64,000 bases of DNA from Flavihumibacter sp. UBA7668 (GTDB lineage: Bacteria; Bacteroidota; Bacteroidia; Chitinophagales; Chitinophagaceae), in contig NZ_DLHM01000002.1 in the NCBI RefSeq assembly GCF_002483205.1, positions 1 to 64,000 on the forward strand. Direction: 5' to 3'. The stretch's first letter is position 1, and the number at the start of each line of letters is the position of its first letter. Both the position numbers and the translations under genes were made by a program. Shown in pieces: positions 8,201 to 17,724 of the stretch. The notes below the pieces were generated by a model. It saw only the letters and a program-made list of their open reading frames with translations, did no database searches and had not been told where the DNA came from.

Positions 8201-10274
8201 CCATTAACTCACCACGGAGATCAACACTCGCTTGAAGATTGGAATCAAGACTGTTTAATTTTGCTGCATAATGTTTGTTTTCGAGACGTCCATCAATACT
8301 AATATTCTGATAGGTATACCCTTGTAATTTTGCCTGTCGAATAGTTAAAACTGCACTTGAATTCATGGAGGACGGATCAAATCCTTTACCCTTCACTTTG
8401 CCACTTGCCTGAATCAATCCAATACTGGTATCTGAAATCCATTTCCCTGCATCCATATCCAATTCATCTAATGCGATGTCATAGGTTGCAGTGGAGCTGT
8501 TCTGTAAATGCCGGACAGTTCCCCTGAGCCGCACCCTGCCATAACTTGATTGAAGGTTTAATACTGTTTTAAATCCTTTCAATCCGCCGGATAGAGATCC
8601 GTTCAAATTTATATCATCAGCTAATTTAATAGTTGGGGGAAGTACATTCGCCGGTAACCATGCATCAATAGCAGATTTTCCAGTTTTAATTACGATGGTA
8701 TTCAGCTCACCGCTCAACCGGTCGGGGTTTGAAATATGAAACAACTTTCCATCCATTCGAATGTCATTGCCGGCATTATCATGGATATGAATTTGGTTAA
8801 GAACAAGAGAAGATAAATTTCCTCTAAGCCTGCCGCTGAGTCTGATTTCTTTATTCCACCATTTCTTAAAATTGGTGTCCTGTTCAAGTTCCGGAGCAAA
8901 ATACAAGGCCTCTGCCAAAACCAGTTTGGATTCTGGTAAATCTGCAGTTATTCCAATTTCATCCGTACGTAATTTACCCTCACTGCCGGAAGGCAGATAA
9001 AGCAATAAATTATTCGAAAGATTACTGGATCCTGTTTGTAAATAATATTTTTTCAGCGATAGGCTATCTTTACCATAACGAATATCAGCTACTGCTTTTT
9101 TTAGCTGGAATCCGGATCTTTCTTTAACTGATAACTGTTTTAAAAATGCTGTCAGTATATCCTTTTCCCAACTGATTTCTTCAATGCTTGTTTCAATATT
9201 TTTCAATCCCAGATAATTAAAGTCGATGGCTTTTTTATAAGAACTTCTTGCCATTCCAGGGTTCTGCATTCCGAAGGAACCGTTCTTTATAGCTAGTGAT
9301 TTAAGTTTTACAAACAAGGGTGAACTTTTTACCGAAACATTTTCCGTTGTATCCATTCCTTTTTGCTGAATCAAATAACCGCTGGGTTGCAAAAAATCAA
9401 CTGAACCTGCCTGATAATTATTCTGCCCAATATCTGCCCTGATTAATTCAAGACGGGCATTTCCAACCTGCCACCCGGTTTGAATTCCACTGCCTTCATC
9501 TGAATAGGAAAAATGAATATTTTCCAGTTGGATCAGTTTTCCTTTTGCCAACAATTTCAATGGGTTGGTTGCCACTTGCTCTTCTGACATTTCTGCCTTT
9601 TCATTCCTGTATTGCTGATCAAAATAGCCGATCAGACCATTTATTCGCAATTCATTGAAATCATACAGACCGGAACTGATATCCGTTTCCCTGAATCTCC
9701 AGCTTAGGTGATTCAAAACGAGATTGGTATTAATTCCTGCGGGTTTGTCTTTATAACTTAACCAGATATTGTTAAGCTCTATTCGGCCAATTGAAATTTT
9801 CCAGGAACTGGCGGAACTGGTATCAATTTGTTCAGGTGCTTTTGAGGAAGGTGCCAGCTGGTTCAGAATAAACTGATAGTTCAGGCTGTCATTCTCTAAC
9901 GTATAAACATTGGCAAGGAGTTTATTCCATTGCAGGCTGTAAACTTTCAATTCGCTCCAAAAAAGTGGCAGCAGGGCATAATGGACCGAAAGCGAATCAC
10001 TGTGCAGCAAAACCTTGTTTTGCCGGTCAAACAAGGTTAATCCTTCAATACTTACCCGATCGAAACCGTCTAAACGGATCCGGCGAAGTTCGACCCTGGT
10101 TTGAAGTTTGCTTTCAAGGGTGGATTTTACCTTCCTGGTAAGGTATTCCTGTCCCCAATTGCTCTGAATAAGCAGTAGGATCAATGCCAGAAACAGCAAA
10201 ATAGCCAGCATCACCCGCAGGCTGATTCGCAACCACCGGGGCCCCCTTTTTGGATAAAGATGTATTATTTTCAA
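5265..10274 (-). CDS. tamB: TamB, inner-membrane-anchored translocation and assembly module subunit
   Basis: The 1669-residue protein has one N-terminal membrane segment (about 17-37), then a very long stretch of repeating beta-strands as in AsmA-like proteins, and a C-terminal TamB domain (formerly DUF490) from roughly 1300 with ITLTGIYEIEEGKYEMSLS. The family forms a hydrophobic groove across the periplasm and works with the Omp85 partner in outer-membrane protein insertion and, by recent work on AsmA-like proteins, in phospholipid transport. It lies directly upstream of tamL and overlaps it. Its start is 174 bp from the divergent htpG start. It is longer than E. coli TamB (about 1260), as is usual in Bacteroidota. 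Confidence 0.92.
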   Translation of the reverse strand: MKIIHLYPKRGPRWLRISLRVMLAILLFLALILLLIQSNWGQEYLTRKVKSTLESKLQTRVELRRIRLDGFDRVSIEGLTLFDRQNKVLLHSDSLSVHYALLPLFWSELKVYSLQWNKLLANVYTLENDSLNYQFILNQLAPSSKAPEQIDTSSASSWKISIGRIELNNIWLSYKDKPAGINTNLVLNHLSWRFRETDISSGLYDFNELRINGLIGYFDQQYRNEKAEMSEEQVATNPLKLLAKGKLIQLENIHFSYSDEGSGIQTGWQVGNARLELIRADIGQNNYQAGSVDFLQPSGYLIQQKGMDTTENVSVKSSPLFVKLKSLAIKNGSFGMQNPGMARSSYKKAIDFNYLGLKNIETSIEEISWEKDILTAFLKQLSVKERSGFQLKKAVADIRYGKDSLSLKKYYLQTGSSNLSNNLLLYLPSGSEGKLRTDEIGITADLPESKLVLAEALYFAPELEQDTNFKKWWNKEIRLSGRLRGNLSSLVLNQIHIHDNAGNDIRMDGKLFHISNPDRLSGELNTIVIKTGKSAIDAWLPANVLPPTIKLADDINLNGSLSGGLKGFKTVLNLQSSYGRVRLRGTVRHLQNSSTATYDIALDELDMDAGKWISDTSIGLIQASGKVKGKGFDPSSMNSSAVLTIRQAKLQGYTYQNISIDGRLENKHYAAKLNSLDSNLQASVDLRGELMEGFPSVAGKVLVDRIDLMAIGLTTSPMIIKGLVELDLSNTQPRQLNGSVHVHHVQYANETGQYQLDSIILNATAQPDEQSILLNSPFGTASLTGDYDYTKLAKTTAMLVNKQLNPSDTGLVAISDSIGSQSAKLVGSFMLPRSMEKLLPEFEIRKPLMIEARMNSDSSLIYILASQPQFKYGAAIVDSLQILAYMNADSIHTSLEFAAIDHPSFPIHHSSFTAKGEKGNINWLLAIDDTDRKPSYRIGGGMELESVKNWKISLAPEVLLNKEIFYAKADTGLIFKDGKLVDAEVEIGSDSQSIRIHHQRPDSGKVAAYLLTIKDFQAKTISSFISKDTTLAEGKINALLQFSHAANDSSITGNIEVDSLRLFGKPVGTIKADLVRNGKDIGIDGSLTGYGNNVLIKGNYGDELLAKLQLDSLQLASIEPFTSGSVTNMTGTITGSLDVNGSPTNPSLNGELLFNNGKMRVSYLNNPLSIDQQKLVFSENGLKLNQFTLKDTAGGNAIIDGLIRLEDLQNPVFDLSVNASNFMVLGPKVSEDQLMWGPARINSTIRVGGDLKLPKVDLKLKLVDKSVVGFVVPEDEPGVVNREGVIEFVNRQNPVDTTLIIRTKGKSPSVVGFSGIEFTGDIEITPASTLTIVIDPYNGDFLEVKGTTNLNLKIEQGNRITLTGIYEIEEGKYEMSLSQLIKRSFSIEKGSSITWNGDPLEATIAISAKYQVNAPAIDLIRDQSSGSRSELTSLRQKVPVEVYLDITNQLMEPTINFRLDMPEKDRNFFNGAVYTRLKQINSNESELTKQVMALLVLQTFLSENPLESLQNRNEGGIGFTAKQSVSKILSQQLNTLAGSLIKGIDLNFDLETQEDYMSGRRQESTVLNVGASKTLFNDRLTVSVGSNIGLMGNAPANGAQLIGDVLIEYKLSRDGRYRIRAYQRNQTDAILLGQIIETGVSFMLVMDFDQFREIFEKAKKQQENGRNSK

Positions 10275-10448
10275 CTGATTCTCTGCTGCTTATATCCTAT
10301 AAATTCCATGCCGAAGCTACTTAGAAATGAGGTTAAGGCTGACAGGTAGTGCAGAGTTTCTGCCAAATTTGCTGTTTCAGTCCCTGAAAACAGGCGTGGC
10401 ACCCGATTTGAGGCGGGGCAACAGATAACCAACGAAAAATAGAACAGT

Positions 10449-12266
10449 ATGCAAAAAGGAAGTATCAGGGTTCAAACGGAGAATATTTTCCCCATAATCA
10501 AGAAATTTTTATACAGTGAGCACGATATTTTTTTGAGGGAGCTCATCAGTAACGCAGTGGATGCCACCCAAAAACTTAAGACACTTTCTTCTATTGGAGA
10601 GGCAAAAGGTGAGTTGGGAGACCTTTCCATTACAGTTACAATCGATTCAGAAGCCAAAACACTTACCATTTCAGACAAAGGGGTAGGTATGACGGCAGAA
10701 GAAGTAGATAAATATATCAATCAGGTAGCCTTTTCCGGTGCCGAGGAATTCCTGAATAAATACAAGGGCCAAAATGAGAACAATATAATCGGTCATTTTG
10801 GCCTGGGTTTCTATTCCTCTTTCATGGTTAGTGACAAGGTTGAAATCAGGACAAAAAGCTTTAAAGAAGCGCCTGCCGTTCGATGGGAATGTGACGGAAG
10901 TCCGGAATACCAACTGGAAGAAACTGAAAAAGAAAACCGGGGAACGGATATTGTACTCTTCATAAATGAAGAGAGTAAGGAATTTCTGGAAGCAGACCGG
11001 GTAAAAACCGTTTTGAAACGTTTTTGCCGGTTCCTACCCGTTCCGATATTCTTTGAAGGAGAACAGATTAATAATCCAACTCCAGCCTGGACAAAAAAAC
11101 CGGCTGATCTTACAACTGAAGATTACCAGTCATTCTATAAAGAACTCTATCCGTTTAATGAACCACCCCTTTTCTGGATTCATCTCAATGTGGATTACCC
11201 CTTCAATTTGACGGGCATCCTGTATTTCCCTAAAATCAAACAGAGTTATGAAATTCAGAAGGACAAGATCCAGCTGTACAGCAATCAGGTTTTTGTCACA
11301 GATGAAGTAAAAGACATAGTGCCTGAATTTCTTATGCTTTTGCAAGGGGTAATTGATAGTCCGGATATTCCGTTGAATGTAAGCCGTAGTTATTTGCAGG
11401 GTGATCCCAATGTGAGGAAAATCAATAACCATATTACCAAAAAAGTGGCGGATAAACTGGATGAGATTTTCCGGAATGACCGTGCCGAATTTGAATCCAA
11501 ATGGGAAAGCCTGGGGCTTTTTGTGAAATACGGAATGATGACAGATGATAAGTTTCTCGAAAAAGCAGAGAAATTTCACATCATGCAGGATACCCAATCT
11601 GCAAAATTTTATACACTGGAAGAATATAAAACAGCAACACTTGCACTCCAAAAAAACAAAGAAGGAAAACAGGTTATTTTGTATGCGACAGATCCTGTTC
11701 AACAGGACACTTTTATAAAAGCGGCAACAGACAAGGGATATAGTGTAGTGAAGCTGGAAACCATAGTGGATGCCGCCTTTATCAACCAGATGGAAATGAA
11801 ATGGAGTGATGTTCAATTTACCCGTGTGGATGCTGATATTGCAGATAATCTGATTGATAAACAGGAGACTGGCACATCTGTACTAAGCAAAGAACAGGAA
11901 GAACAACTGAAAAAATTATTTGAACAGCAGGCTTCCGGTTTGCACCTGACTGTTGAAGTAAAAGGATTAAATCCGGAAACAGCACCTGTAGTAGCAACCC
12001 GTCCGGAGTTTATGCGTCGGATGAAGGATATGTCTGCAGTAAGCGGACCAATGGGAAGTTTTTATGCCAATATGCCGGATGAAGTAACCTTGACTGTAAA
12101 CGGAAATCATCCCATTTATCAGCAGATTTTAAATGGCGGTGACGAACAGAAACAGGAAAAGCTGACACGTAATCTGGCTGATCTTGCTTTATTGTCACAG
12201 GGACTTTTAAAAGGAAGTAATCTCACCTCCTTTATTGAACGCAGCGTTGATTTAATGAAAGCCTGA
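10449..12266 (+). CDS. htpG: chaperone HtpG (bacterial Hsp90)
   Basis: The 605-residue protein shows the GHKL ATP site: ELISNAVDAT (31-40), the DKGVGM loop near 80 and GHFGLGFYSSF near 118. The middle domain has LNVSRSYLQG, carrying the catalytic Arg region, and a C-terminal dimerisation domain follows. It is slightly shorter than E. coli HtpG (624), as is common in Bacteroidota. HtpG remodels client proteins using ATP. The gene is monocistronic, divergent from tamB and convergent with recJ across a 1-bp gap, so transcripts must run into each other. Confidence 0.97.
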   Translation: MQKGSIRVQTENIFPIIKKFLYSEHDIFLRELISNAVDATQKLKTLSSIGEAKGELGDLSITVTIDSEAKTLTISDKGVGMTAEEVDKYINQVAFSGAEEFLNKYKGQNENNIIGHFGLGFYSSFMVSDKVEIRTKSFKEAPAVRWECDGSPEYQLEETEKENRGTDIVLFINEESKEFLEADRVKTVLKRFCRFLPVPIFFEGEQINNPTPAWTKKPADLTTEDYQSFYKELYPFNEPPLFWIHLNVDYPFNLTGILYFPKIKQSYEIQKDKIQLYSNQVFVTDEVKDIVPEFLMLLQGVIDSPDIPLNVSRSYLQGDPNVRKINNHITKKVADKLDEIFRNDRAEFESKWESLGLFVKYGMMTDDKFLEKAEKFHIMQDTQSAKFYTLEEYKTATLALQKNKEGKQVILYATDPVQQDTFIKAATDKGYSVVKLETIVDAAFINQMEMKWSDVQFTRVDADIADNLIDKQETGTSVLSKEQEEQLKKLFEQQASGLHLTVEVKGLNPETAPVVATRPEFMRRMKDMSAVSGPMGSFYANMPDEVTLTVNGNHPIYQQILNGGDEQKQEKLTRNLADLALLSQGLLKGSNLTSFIERSVDLMKA

Positions 12267-12267
12267 T

Positions 12268-13983
12268 TTAATTTTCATTCATACTGGCCCGTAGATCGAT
12301 AATTCTCAGCTGAAGGTGTTTGGATCCATTCCATTCATTTTCGTCAAGAGTAAAGACGATATCTACGGGCTTTTCATTTTCCAATAGAGGGAATTTTTCA
12401 GCCAACCCGAATCCGATGCCATTAAACAGTATACTGTCCTGGACAAGACTGAATTTAATATGCTGGTCTTTTACAATTTTCGACCAGCCATTGTTTTTAA
12501 CCTGACGCGCCAGAAATACCGGTCGGGTATTTTCCGGTCCAAATGGCTCCATCTGACAAAGGATATTATAGAAACTGTTTTTTAAATCAGCCAATCGAAC
12601 TTCTGCATCAATATTAATTTCCGGGCTTAATTGATCCGGACCAATGGTAGCAGCAACAATTTCTTCGAATTTTTCACGAAAAGCGGACACCTGATCCGGT
12701 AGCAGGGTCATACCGGCAGCAGCAAAATGACCTCCATAACCCAGGAGATGTTCTCTGCAGGCATGTATGGCTTCATATAGATTAAAACCGGCTACTGATC
12801 TTGCACTGCCGGCTACAATATCTCCACTTTGTGTAAGCACTACGGTTGGGCGGTAGAAGCGGTCAATCAATCGGGATGCAACAATTCCAACAACGCCTTT
12901 ATGCCAGTGTGGCTGAAATACAACCGTGGATCGGCGGGATGCCTGGGCCAGATCATTTTCAATCATATCCATGGCTTCCACGGTGATAGACAAATCTGCT
13001 TCCTTGCGGTCATCATTATGCGAATGTAATTGTTCAGCCAGACCGGCAGATTTTGCCGGATCTTTTTCAACAAAAAGCTGAACTGCAAGGCGGGCATCAT
13101 CCATTCTTCCTGCCGCATTTACTCTTGGTGCAATTACATAAATCAGGTTATTGATCGTAAGTGTCTGGTGCTCAATTTTTGATAATTGAATCAGCGCTTT
13201 GATGCCCGGGGAAGGATGTTCATTAACTCTTTTTAAGCCAAAATAAGCGAGTACCCGGTTTTCTCCGGTAATTGGAACTATGTCAGCGGCAATTGCGGTA
13301 ACAACAAGATCGAGATACCTCAGATAATATTCATCCGGCATTTGCATGTGCATACAGAGCGCGGTGATCAGTTTGAATCCAACACCACAACCGCAGAGTT
13401 CTTTATAAGGATAAGGGCAGTCAGTTTGCTTAGGATTAAGGATCGCGGTTGCCGGGGGAAGTTGTGCATCCGGCATGTGGTGATCACAAACAATAAAATC
13501 AATGCCCAGTTCTTTAGCATAACTGATCAGCTCAACTGATTTAATGCCGCAGTCAAGTGAAATAATAAGGGTTACGCCATTGGCATGTGCCAGGTCAATC
13601 CCTTTTTTGGAAATCCCATAACCTTCTTTATACCTATGGGGGATATAATAATCCAATTTGTCAGATTCGTAATTGTCGAGCAGAAATTGAAACAGACAGG
13701 CTACTGCTGTGGTGCCATCCACATCATAATCACCGAAAACCATTATTTTTTCTCTGGCCTGCAGGGCTGAAACAATCCGGTCAACCGCTTTTTGCATATC
13801 CTTCATCAGAAAAGGGTCATGCAGTTCGGAAAGTTGTGGGCGGAAAAAAGCACGGGCTTCTTCAAAGCTTTGAATTCTTCGCTGAACCAGAATTTTACAG
13901 ATTACCGGATGTACTCCCAGTTTTTCCTGCAGGGCTTTGACCTCTTTTTGGGGGGCATTTAATAGTTTCCATCTTTTCTCCAT
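12268..13983 (-). CDS. recJ: single-stranded-DNA-specific 5'-3' exonuclease RecJ
   Basis: The 571-residue protein has the DHH phosphoesterase motifs: FGDYDVDGT at about 81-89, CDHHMPD near 166-172, and a DHHA1 domain with GYGGHFAAAGMTL near 400. It ends with an OB-like domain. RecJ degrades single-stranded DNA in recombination and mismatch repair with metal ions bound by the Asp and His residues. It starts 5 bp after the polyprenyl synthase stop, so the two probably share a transcript. Confidence 0.96.
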   Translation of the reverse strand: MEKRWKLLNAPQKEVKALQEKLGVHPVICKILVQRRIQSFEEARAFFRPQLSELHDPFLMKDMQKAVDRIVSALQAREKIMVFGDYDVDGTTAVACLFQFLLDNYESDKLDYYIPHRYKEGYGISKKGIDLAHANGVTLIISLDCGIKSVELISYAKELGIDFIVCDHHMPDAQLPPATAILNPKQTDCPYPYKELCGCGVGFKLITALCMHMQMPDEYYLRYLDLVVTAIAADIVPITGENRVLAYFGLKRVNEHPSPGIKALIQLSKIEHQTLTINNLIYVIAPRVNAAGRMDDARLAVQLFVEKDPAKSAGLAEQLHSHNDDRKEADLSITVEAMDMIENDLAQASRRSTVVFQPHWHKGVVGIVASRLIDRFYRPTVVLTQSGDIVAGSARSVAGFNLYEAIHACREHLLGYGGHFAAAGMTLLPDQVSAFREKFEEIVAATIGPDQLSPEINIDAEVRLADLKNSFYNILCQMEPFGPENTRPVFLARQVKNNGWSKIVKDQHIKFSLVQDSILFNGIGFGLAEKFPLLENEKPVDIVFTLDENEWNGSKHLQLRIIDLRASMNEN

Positions 13984-13988
13984 TCAGC

Positions 13989-14951
13989 TCAATATTTGCG
14001 GTCGGTCGTAAACCGGACCAGTTCTTCCAGGGCCATTCTGGTATCAGTTGCGGGAAATTCGTGTAAGATGGACAATGCTTCATCCCGGTATTGGAACATC
14101 TTATCAGTTGCATACCGGATTCCACCGGACTGAACCACAAAATCGATCACTTCTTTCACCTTTTCGGGGTTTTTGTGGTCGTTTTTAATAATATTTACCA
14201 TTTTTCGGCGGATTGGTTTATCTGCCTGGTTCAGTGAATAAATAAGAGGTAAGGTAAGTTTTTTTTCTTTGATATCATTCCCGGTTGGTTTGCCAATGGC
14301 TTCTGAACCATAATCAAATAGATCATCCTTAATCTGAAAGGCAATGCCAACTTTTTCGCCAAAACTTTTGAGCATAGCCGCCTGGTTTTCATCATTTTGG
14401 GCTGAAAATGCGCCGGCTGCACAGGACGAGGCCAGGAGGGAGGCTGTTTTATTGCTGATGATTTCGAAATAGACGGATTCGTCCATATTCAGGCTCCGGC
14501 TTTTTTCAATTTGCAGTAATTCTCCTTCACTCATACGCCTTACGGCGTCCGAGAGTAATTGTAAAATCCGGAAATCGTTGTTATCCAGTGATAAAAGGAG
14601 GCCTTTGGCCAAAAGATAATCACCAATAAGGACAGAAACCTTGGCTTTCCAAAGGGCATAGGTGGAAAAGAACCCCCGTCTTTCCATGGATTCGTCCACC
14701 ACATCATCGTGCACCAGGGTAGCTGTATGTAGTAATTCTACGAGAGATGCCGCCCTGTAGGTAGAGTCGGTAATGGGACCGCAAAGTCGGGCTGACAGCA
14801 ACACAAACATGGGCCGGAGCTGTTTTCCTTTCCTTTTTACGATAAAACTGGTAATCCGGTCGAGCATGGGAACCTGACTTTTAACGGCTTCCCGGAACCT
14901 TTTTTCAAAGACATTCAGCTCTTCGGCTATAAGTGACTGTGCTAATTTCAT
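13989..14951 (-). CDS. trans-polyprenyl diphosphate synthase
   Basis: The 320-residue all-helical prenyltransferase shows the KGKQLRP start motif (41-47), the first Asp-rich motif HDDVVDESMERRG (81-93; DDxxD at 82-86) and the second motif FQIKDDLFDY near 210-219. It adds isopentenyl diphosphate units in trans to an allylic primer. Length and motifs fit the long-chain octaprenyl type (IspB) that makes the menaquinone side chain, but chain length cannot be read with certainty from motifs. It is the upstream gene of a pair with recJ. Confidence 0.92.
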   Translation of the reverse strand: MKLAQSLIAEELNVFEKRFREAVKSQVPMLDRITSFIVKRKGKQLRPMFVLLSARLCGPITDSTYRAASLVELLHTATLVHDDVVDESMERRGFFSTYALWKAKVSVLIGDYLLAKGLLLSLDNNDFRILQLLSDAVRRMSEGELLQIEKSRSLNMDESVYFEIISNKTASLLASSCAAGAFSAQNDENQAAMLKSFGEKVGIAFQIKDDLFDYGSEAIGKPTGNDIKEKKLTLPLIYSLNQADKPIRRKMVNIIKNDHKNPEKVKEVIDFVVQSGGIRYATDKMFQYRDEALSILHEFPATDTRMALEELVRFTTDRKY

Positions 14952-15072
14952 GAATTTAAATACCGCGGCAAATTACGTCAATGCTGACCATTTTCAAGCA
15001 AACCAAATCTTTCATAATATGTCTTTCAATTGATTCTGTGGATATTAAAGAGTGTTTATATGAGTTTTTTAT

Positions 15073-15102
15073 TTGGTATTTTGCGCTCATTTGATATTTT
15101 TG
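15073..15102 (+). promoter_or_regulatory. promoter of the OmpA-like gene
   Basis: TTG (15073-15075), 19 nt, then TATTTTTG (15095-15102) is an exact TTG-N19-TAnnTTTG match. Transcription would start near 15108, leaving a leader of about 55 nt. The strong match suits an abundant outer-membrane protein. Confidence 0.65.
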
Positions 15103-15162
15103 TGCTTAGTTTGGAATACTGTATCCTGTCAATTCATTAACCATTATTTATAAAAATCTATT

Positions 15163-16824
15163 ATGGCAATCAAAAAATACACAGCGCTCATTGGGTTTCT
15201 GTGTTTGTTGGCATCTGGCTCGTACGCCCAGATCGGGACGAGTTATGATGTACAAGATTCCTCGTTGGTAACCAGAAAAAGACTGCCTCAGCACAACGAA
15301 TTTATGAACAATGCCTACCCTTTCCCGGCCAAACCCCGCAACCAGTGGGAGATTGGTATCAAAGGTGGGTTATTTAATATTTTTGGTGATGTACCCACTA
15401 CCTTCCCCACTTTTGGAGGTGGTTTACATGTTCGGAAAGCACTTGGATACATGTTTTCACTTAGAGCTGAATTTATGTATGGTGTAGGAAAAGGGCTTAA
15501 CTGGAAAGGTCGCGGATCGGGTATAAACAACGCATGGAGAGAGGAAGGATATGGTGTTGCTCCTTTCGGAACCGTATTTGATAACTACCGTACGGTAATG
15601 AAAGACCTTAATCTACAGGCAATCATCTCCTTCAACAATATCCGTTTTCATCAGGCAAAGTCCAATTGGAATGCCTATGGTATAATTGGTTTGGGTGCCA
15701 GCTGGTATAAAACCAAAATCAATGCGCTGGATGATGCCGGAAATCCATATGATTTCAGTTCTATTACGGTTAGAAATATTTATAAAGAAAGAAAAGAAAC
15801 CAGAAAGCAGCTGAAAGACCTGATGGATGACAGCTATGAAACGGATGCAGAAACCGATGGTGATGCCCGGCCTAAATTGGGCGGAAATACACTCGGTGGC
15901 AATTTCCATTTCGGTGCAGGTATGGCTTTCCGCATTAGTCCAAGGGTGAATATTGCGATTGAAGATCGATTCACAGTAACCAAGAATGACCTGTTGGATG
16001 GCCAGCGCTGGCAGGCAGCCAGAACCGGCAACCCGGCTTCTCCATTTGGTTCTATTCTGACTCCTGACTACGATACGTATAACTACTTTACGGTAGGTGC
16101 CAACTTTAATCTGGGTGGAAAATCCACAGAACCTCTGTACTGGATGAACCCGCTGGATTATGCCTACAACGAGTTGAATGCACCCAAGCATATGAAACTT
16201 CCAAAACCCATTCTGGATGATGCAGATGGTGACGGTGTTACCGATCAGTTTGACCTGGAGCCGAACACTCCGGCCAACGCACCGGTTGACAGTCATGGTG
16301 TAAGTAAAGATACAGATGGTGATGGTGTGCCTGATTTCAAAGACAAGGAACTGATTACTCCAACACAATGTCAGCCTGTTGATGCCGACGGTATTGGTAA
16401 ATGTCCGGAGCCTGCATGTTGTAAGGAAATCAGAGAAAGCGGAATCATGATGGGTACACAAAGTCAGTGTAGCATCGGTGATCTTCCAAGTATCTCCTTC
16501 TCTGGCCGTACGGTTACCCTGAACAATGACTCCAAAGCGGTTCTGGCAAGTGTTGCTGAGAAAATCCGTACCAATCCGAACTGCCGTATTGCAGTGATTG
16601 GTTATGGCGAATCCAGCAAGTCTGCACAGCAGCTCAGCTGGGATCGGGTAAATTCTGTAATCAACTACCTGGTTGAGCAGGAAGGAATCAGCGCAGACCG
16701 CTTTATCTTCAAATATGGTGAAGGTGGTGGAGATCCAAATACTGTAGATCTCCGTGATGGAACTACAGATGAGGGTCCGAATGCAGTACCTGCACCGCAC
16801 CCGAACCTCCGCAGAAGGAACTAA
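15163..16824 (+). CDS. OmpA-family outer-membrane protein with calcium-type repeats
   Basis: The 553-residue protein has a signal peptide (about 1-22, ending SYA), an N-terminal barrel to about 340, two thrombospondin-3-like acidic repeats (DADGDGVTDQFD near 350, DTDGDGVPDFKD near 382) and a C-terminal OmpA-like domain from about 436. The OmpA domain keeps L-S-W-D-R-V, including the conserved Arg, but the usual GHTDxxG is GYGESSK, so the peptidoglycan-binding Asp is replaced by Glu with a shortened loop. It probably links outer membrane to wall; how well it binds is uncertain. It has its own promoter and a strong terminator. Confidence 0.88.
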   Translation: MAIKKYTALIGFLCLLASGSYAQIGTSYDVQDSSLVTRKRLPQHNEFMNNAYPFPAKPRNQWEIGIKGGLFNIFGDVPTTFPTFGGGLHVRKALGYMFSLRAEFMYGVGKGLNWKGRGSGINNAWREEGYGVAPFGTVFDNYRTVMKDLNLQAIISFNNIRFHQAKSNWNAYGIIGLGASWYKTKINALDDAGNPYDFSSITVRNIYKERKETRKQLKDLMDDSYETDAETDGDARPKLGGNTLGGNFHFGAGMAFRISPRVNIAIEDRFTVTKNDLLDGQRWQAARTGNPASPFGSILTPDYDTYNYFTVGANFNLGGKSTEPLYWMNPLDYAYNELNAPKHMKLPKPILDDADGDGVTDQFDLEPNTPANAPVDSHGVSKDTDGDGVPDFKDKELITPTQCQPVDADGIGKCPEPACCKEIRESGIMMGTQSQCSIGDLPSISFSGRTVTLNNDSKAVLASVAEKIRTNPNCRIAVIGYGESSKSAQQLSWDRVNSVINYLVEQEGISADRFIFKYGEGGGDPNTVDLRDGTTDEGPNAVPAPHPNLRRRN

Positions 16825-16848
16825 TATTGGTTAATATTGATATAAAAG

Positions 16849-16873
16849 AACCCCGCAATTGCGGGGTTTTTTT
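16849..16873 (+). terminator. rho-independent terminator of the OmpA-like gene
   Basis: A perfect 20-bp palindrome (arms AACCCCGCAA and TTGCGGGGTT, 16849-16868) is followed by an unbroken T-run to 16873. It lies 24 bp past the stop codon. Confidence 0.9.
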
Positions 16874-16908
16874 ATATTTGATCAAATGTGTTAACTTTGC
16901 CAGCCTTT

Positions 16909-17724
16909 ATGAGATCAATCCTTTTAGTTTGCATGATAGCGCTCCTCGGAACAGGATGTTCCAAATTTGCTAAAGTGCAGAAAAGTACCGATTATGATTA
17001 CAAACTGCGAATGGCAGACCAGTATTTCGCCAAAAAGAAGTACATGTATGCCCAACAGTTATACGAAGAGCTCTTTCCATTGCTGAAAGGAGGTGATAAG
17101 TTCGAAGCAGTCTATTATAATTTTGCCTATTGTGCTTATTATATGCGGGATTATATGAATGCGGAGAACCTTTTTAAAGGGTTTGTGGAAGTGTTTCCGA
17201 CCAGTAAAAGGGCAGAGGAAATGGAGTATATGCGGGCATATACCTATTATAAACAATCGCCCAAGGTGGAACTGGATCAAACCAATACCATCAAAGCAAT
17301 TGGTTTAATGCAGGCATTTATTAATACTCATCCGGGATCGGAACGAAATAAGGAAGCTACAGCTATAATTGATGAAGGGCGGGCAAAATTAGAGTTGAAG
17401 GAGTTTAAAGCTGCAGAATTATATTTTAATCTGCGCCAGTTCAAAGCAGCAGCCATTTCATTTACCAATCTGCTGGAAAATTACCCTGATTCTGAGAAGA
17501 GTGATGCCTATAAGCTGGAAGTAATCCGTTCTTATTTCGAATATGCCGTATTGAGTATTGATGAGAAAAAAGAAGAACGATTTAATAAGGTTATCGAGCA
17601 GTGTAATGAATTTGCTGACCGGTTTCCTGAAAGTAGCCTGAAAGGGGAAGTAACCAATTATCTGTCAACATCGCAAAGTAATATTAAAGCAATAAAAAAT
17701 GAGCAAGTTAAGACGTCAGCTTAG
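16909..17724 (+). CDS. bamD: outer-membrane assembly factor BamD
   Basis: The 271-residue lipoprotein has a lipobox ending in Cys17 (L-G-T-G-C) followed by tandem TPR helices, with the BamD-type pattern DYDYKLRMADQYFAKKKYMYA and AYYMRDYMNAENLF. BamD is the essential helical lipoprotein of the BAM complex. I start at ATG 16909; an in-frame GTG at 16888 would add seven residues before the signal. A TAACTTTG box at 16892-16899 would put the transcript start almost at this ATG. It overlaps the next gene by 26 bp. Confidence 0.88.
   Translation: MRSILLVCMIALLGTGCSKFAKVQKSTDYDYKLRMADQYFAKKKYMYAQQLYEELFPLLKGGDKFEAVYYNFAYCAYYMRDYMNAENLFKGFVEVFPTSKRAEEMEYMRAYTYYKQSPKVELDQTNTIKAIGLMQAFINTHPGSERNKEATAIIDEGRAKLELKEFKAAELYFNLRQFKAAAISFTNLLENYPDSEKSDAYKLEVIRSYFEYAVLSIDEKKEERFNKVIEQCNEFADRFPESSLKGEVTNYLSTSQSNIKAIKNEQVKTSA

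Noticed and set aside
11130..11816. Open frame of 228 codons antisense to htpG
   Set aside because: htpG is fully conserved across this stretch, and the antisense protein has no recognisable features.
15613..16800. Long open frame (395 codons) antisense to the OmpA-like gene
   Set aside because: The plus strand encodes a clear signal peptide, barrel, acidic repeats and OmpA domain with its own promoter and terminator. The antisense product is rich in Ile, Cys and Arg and shows no domain.
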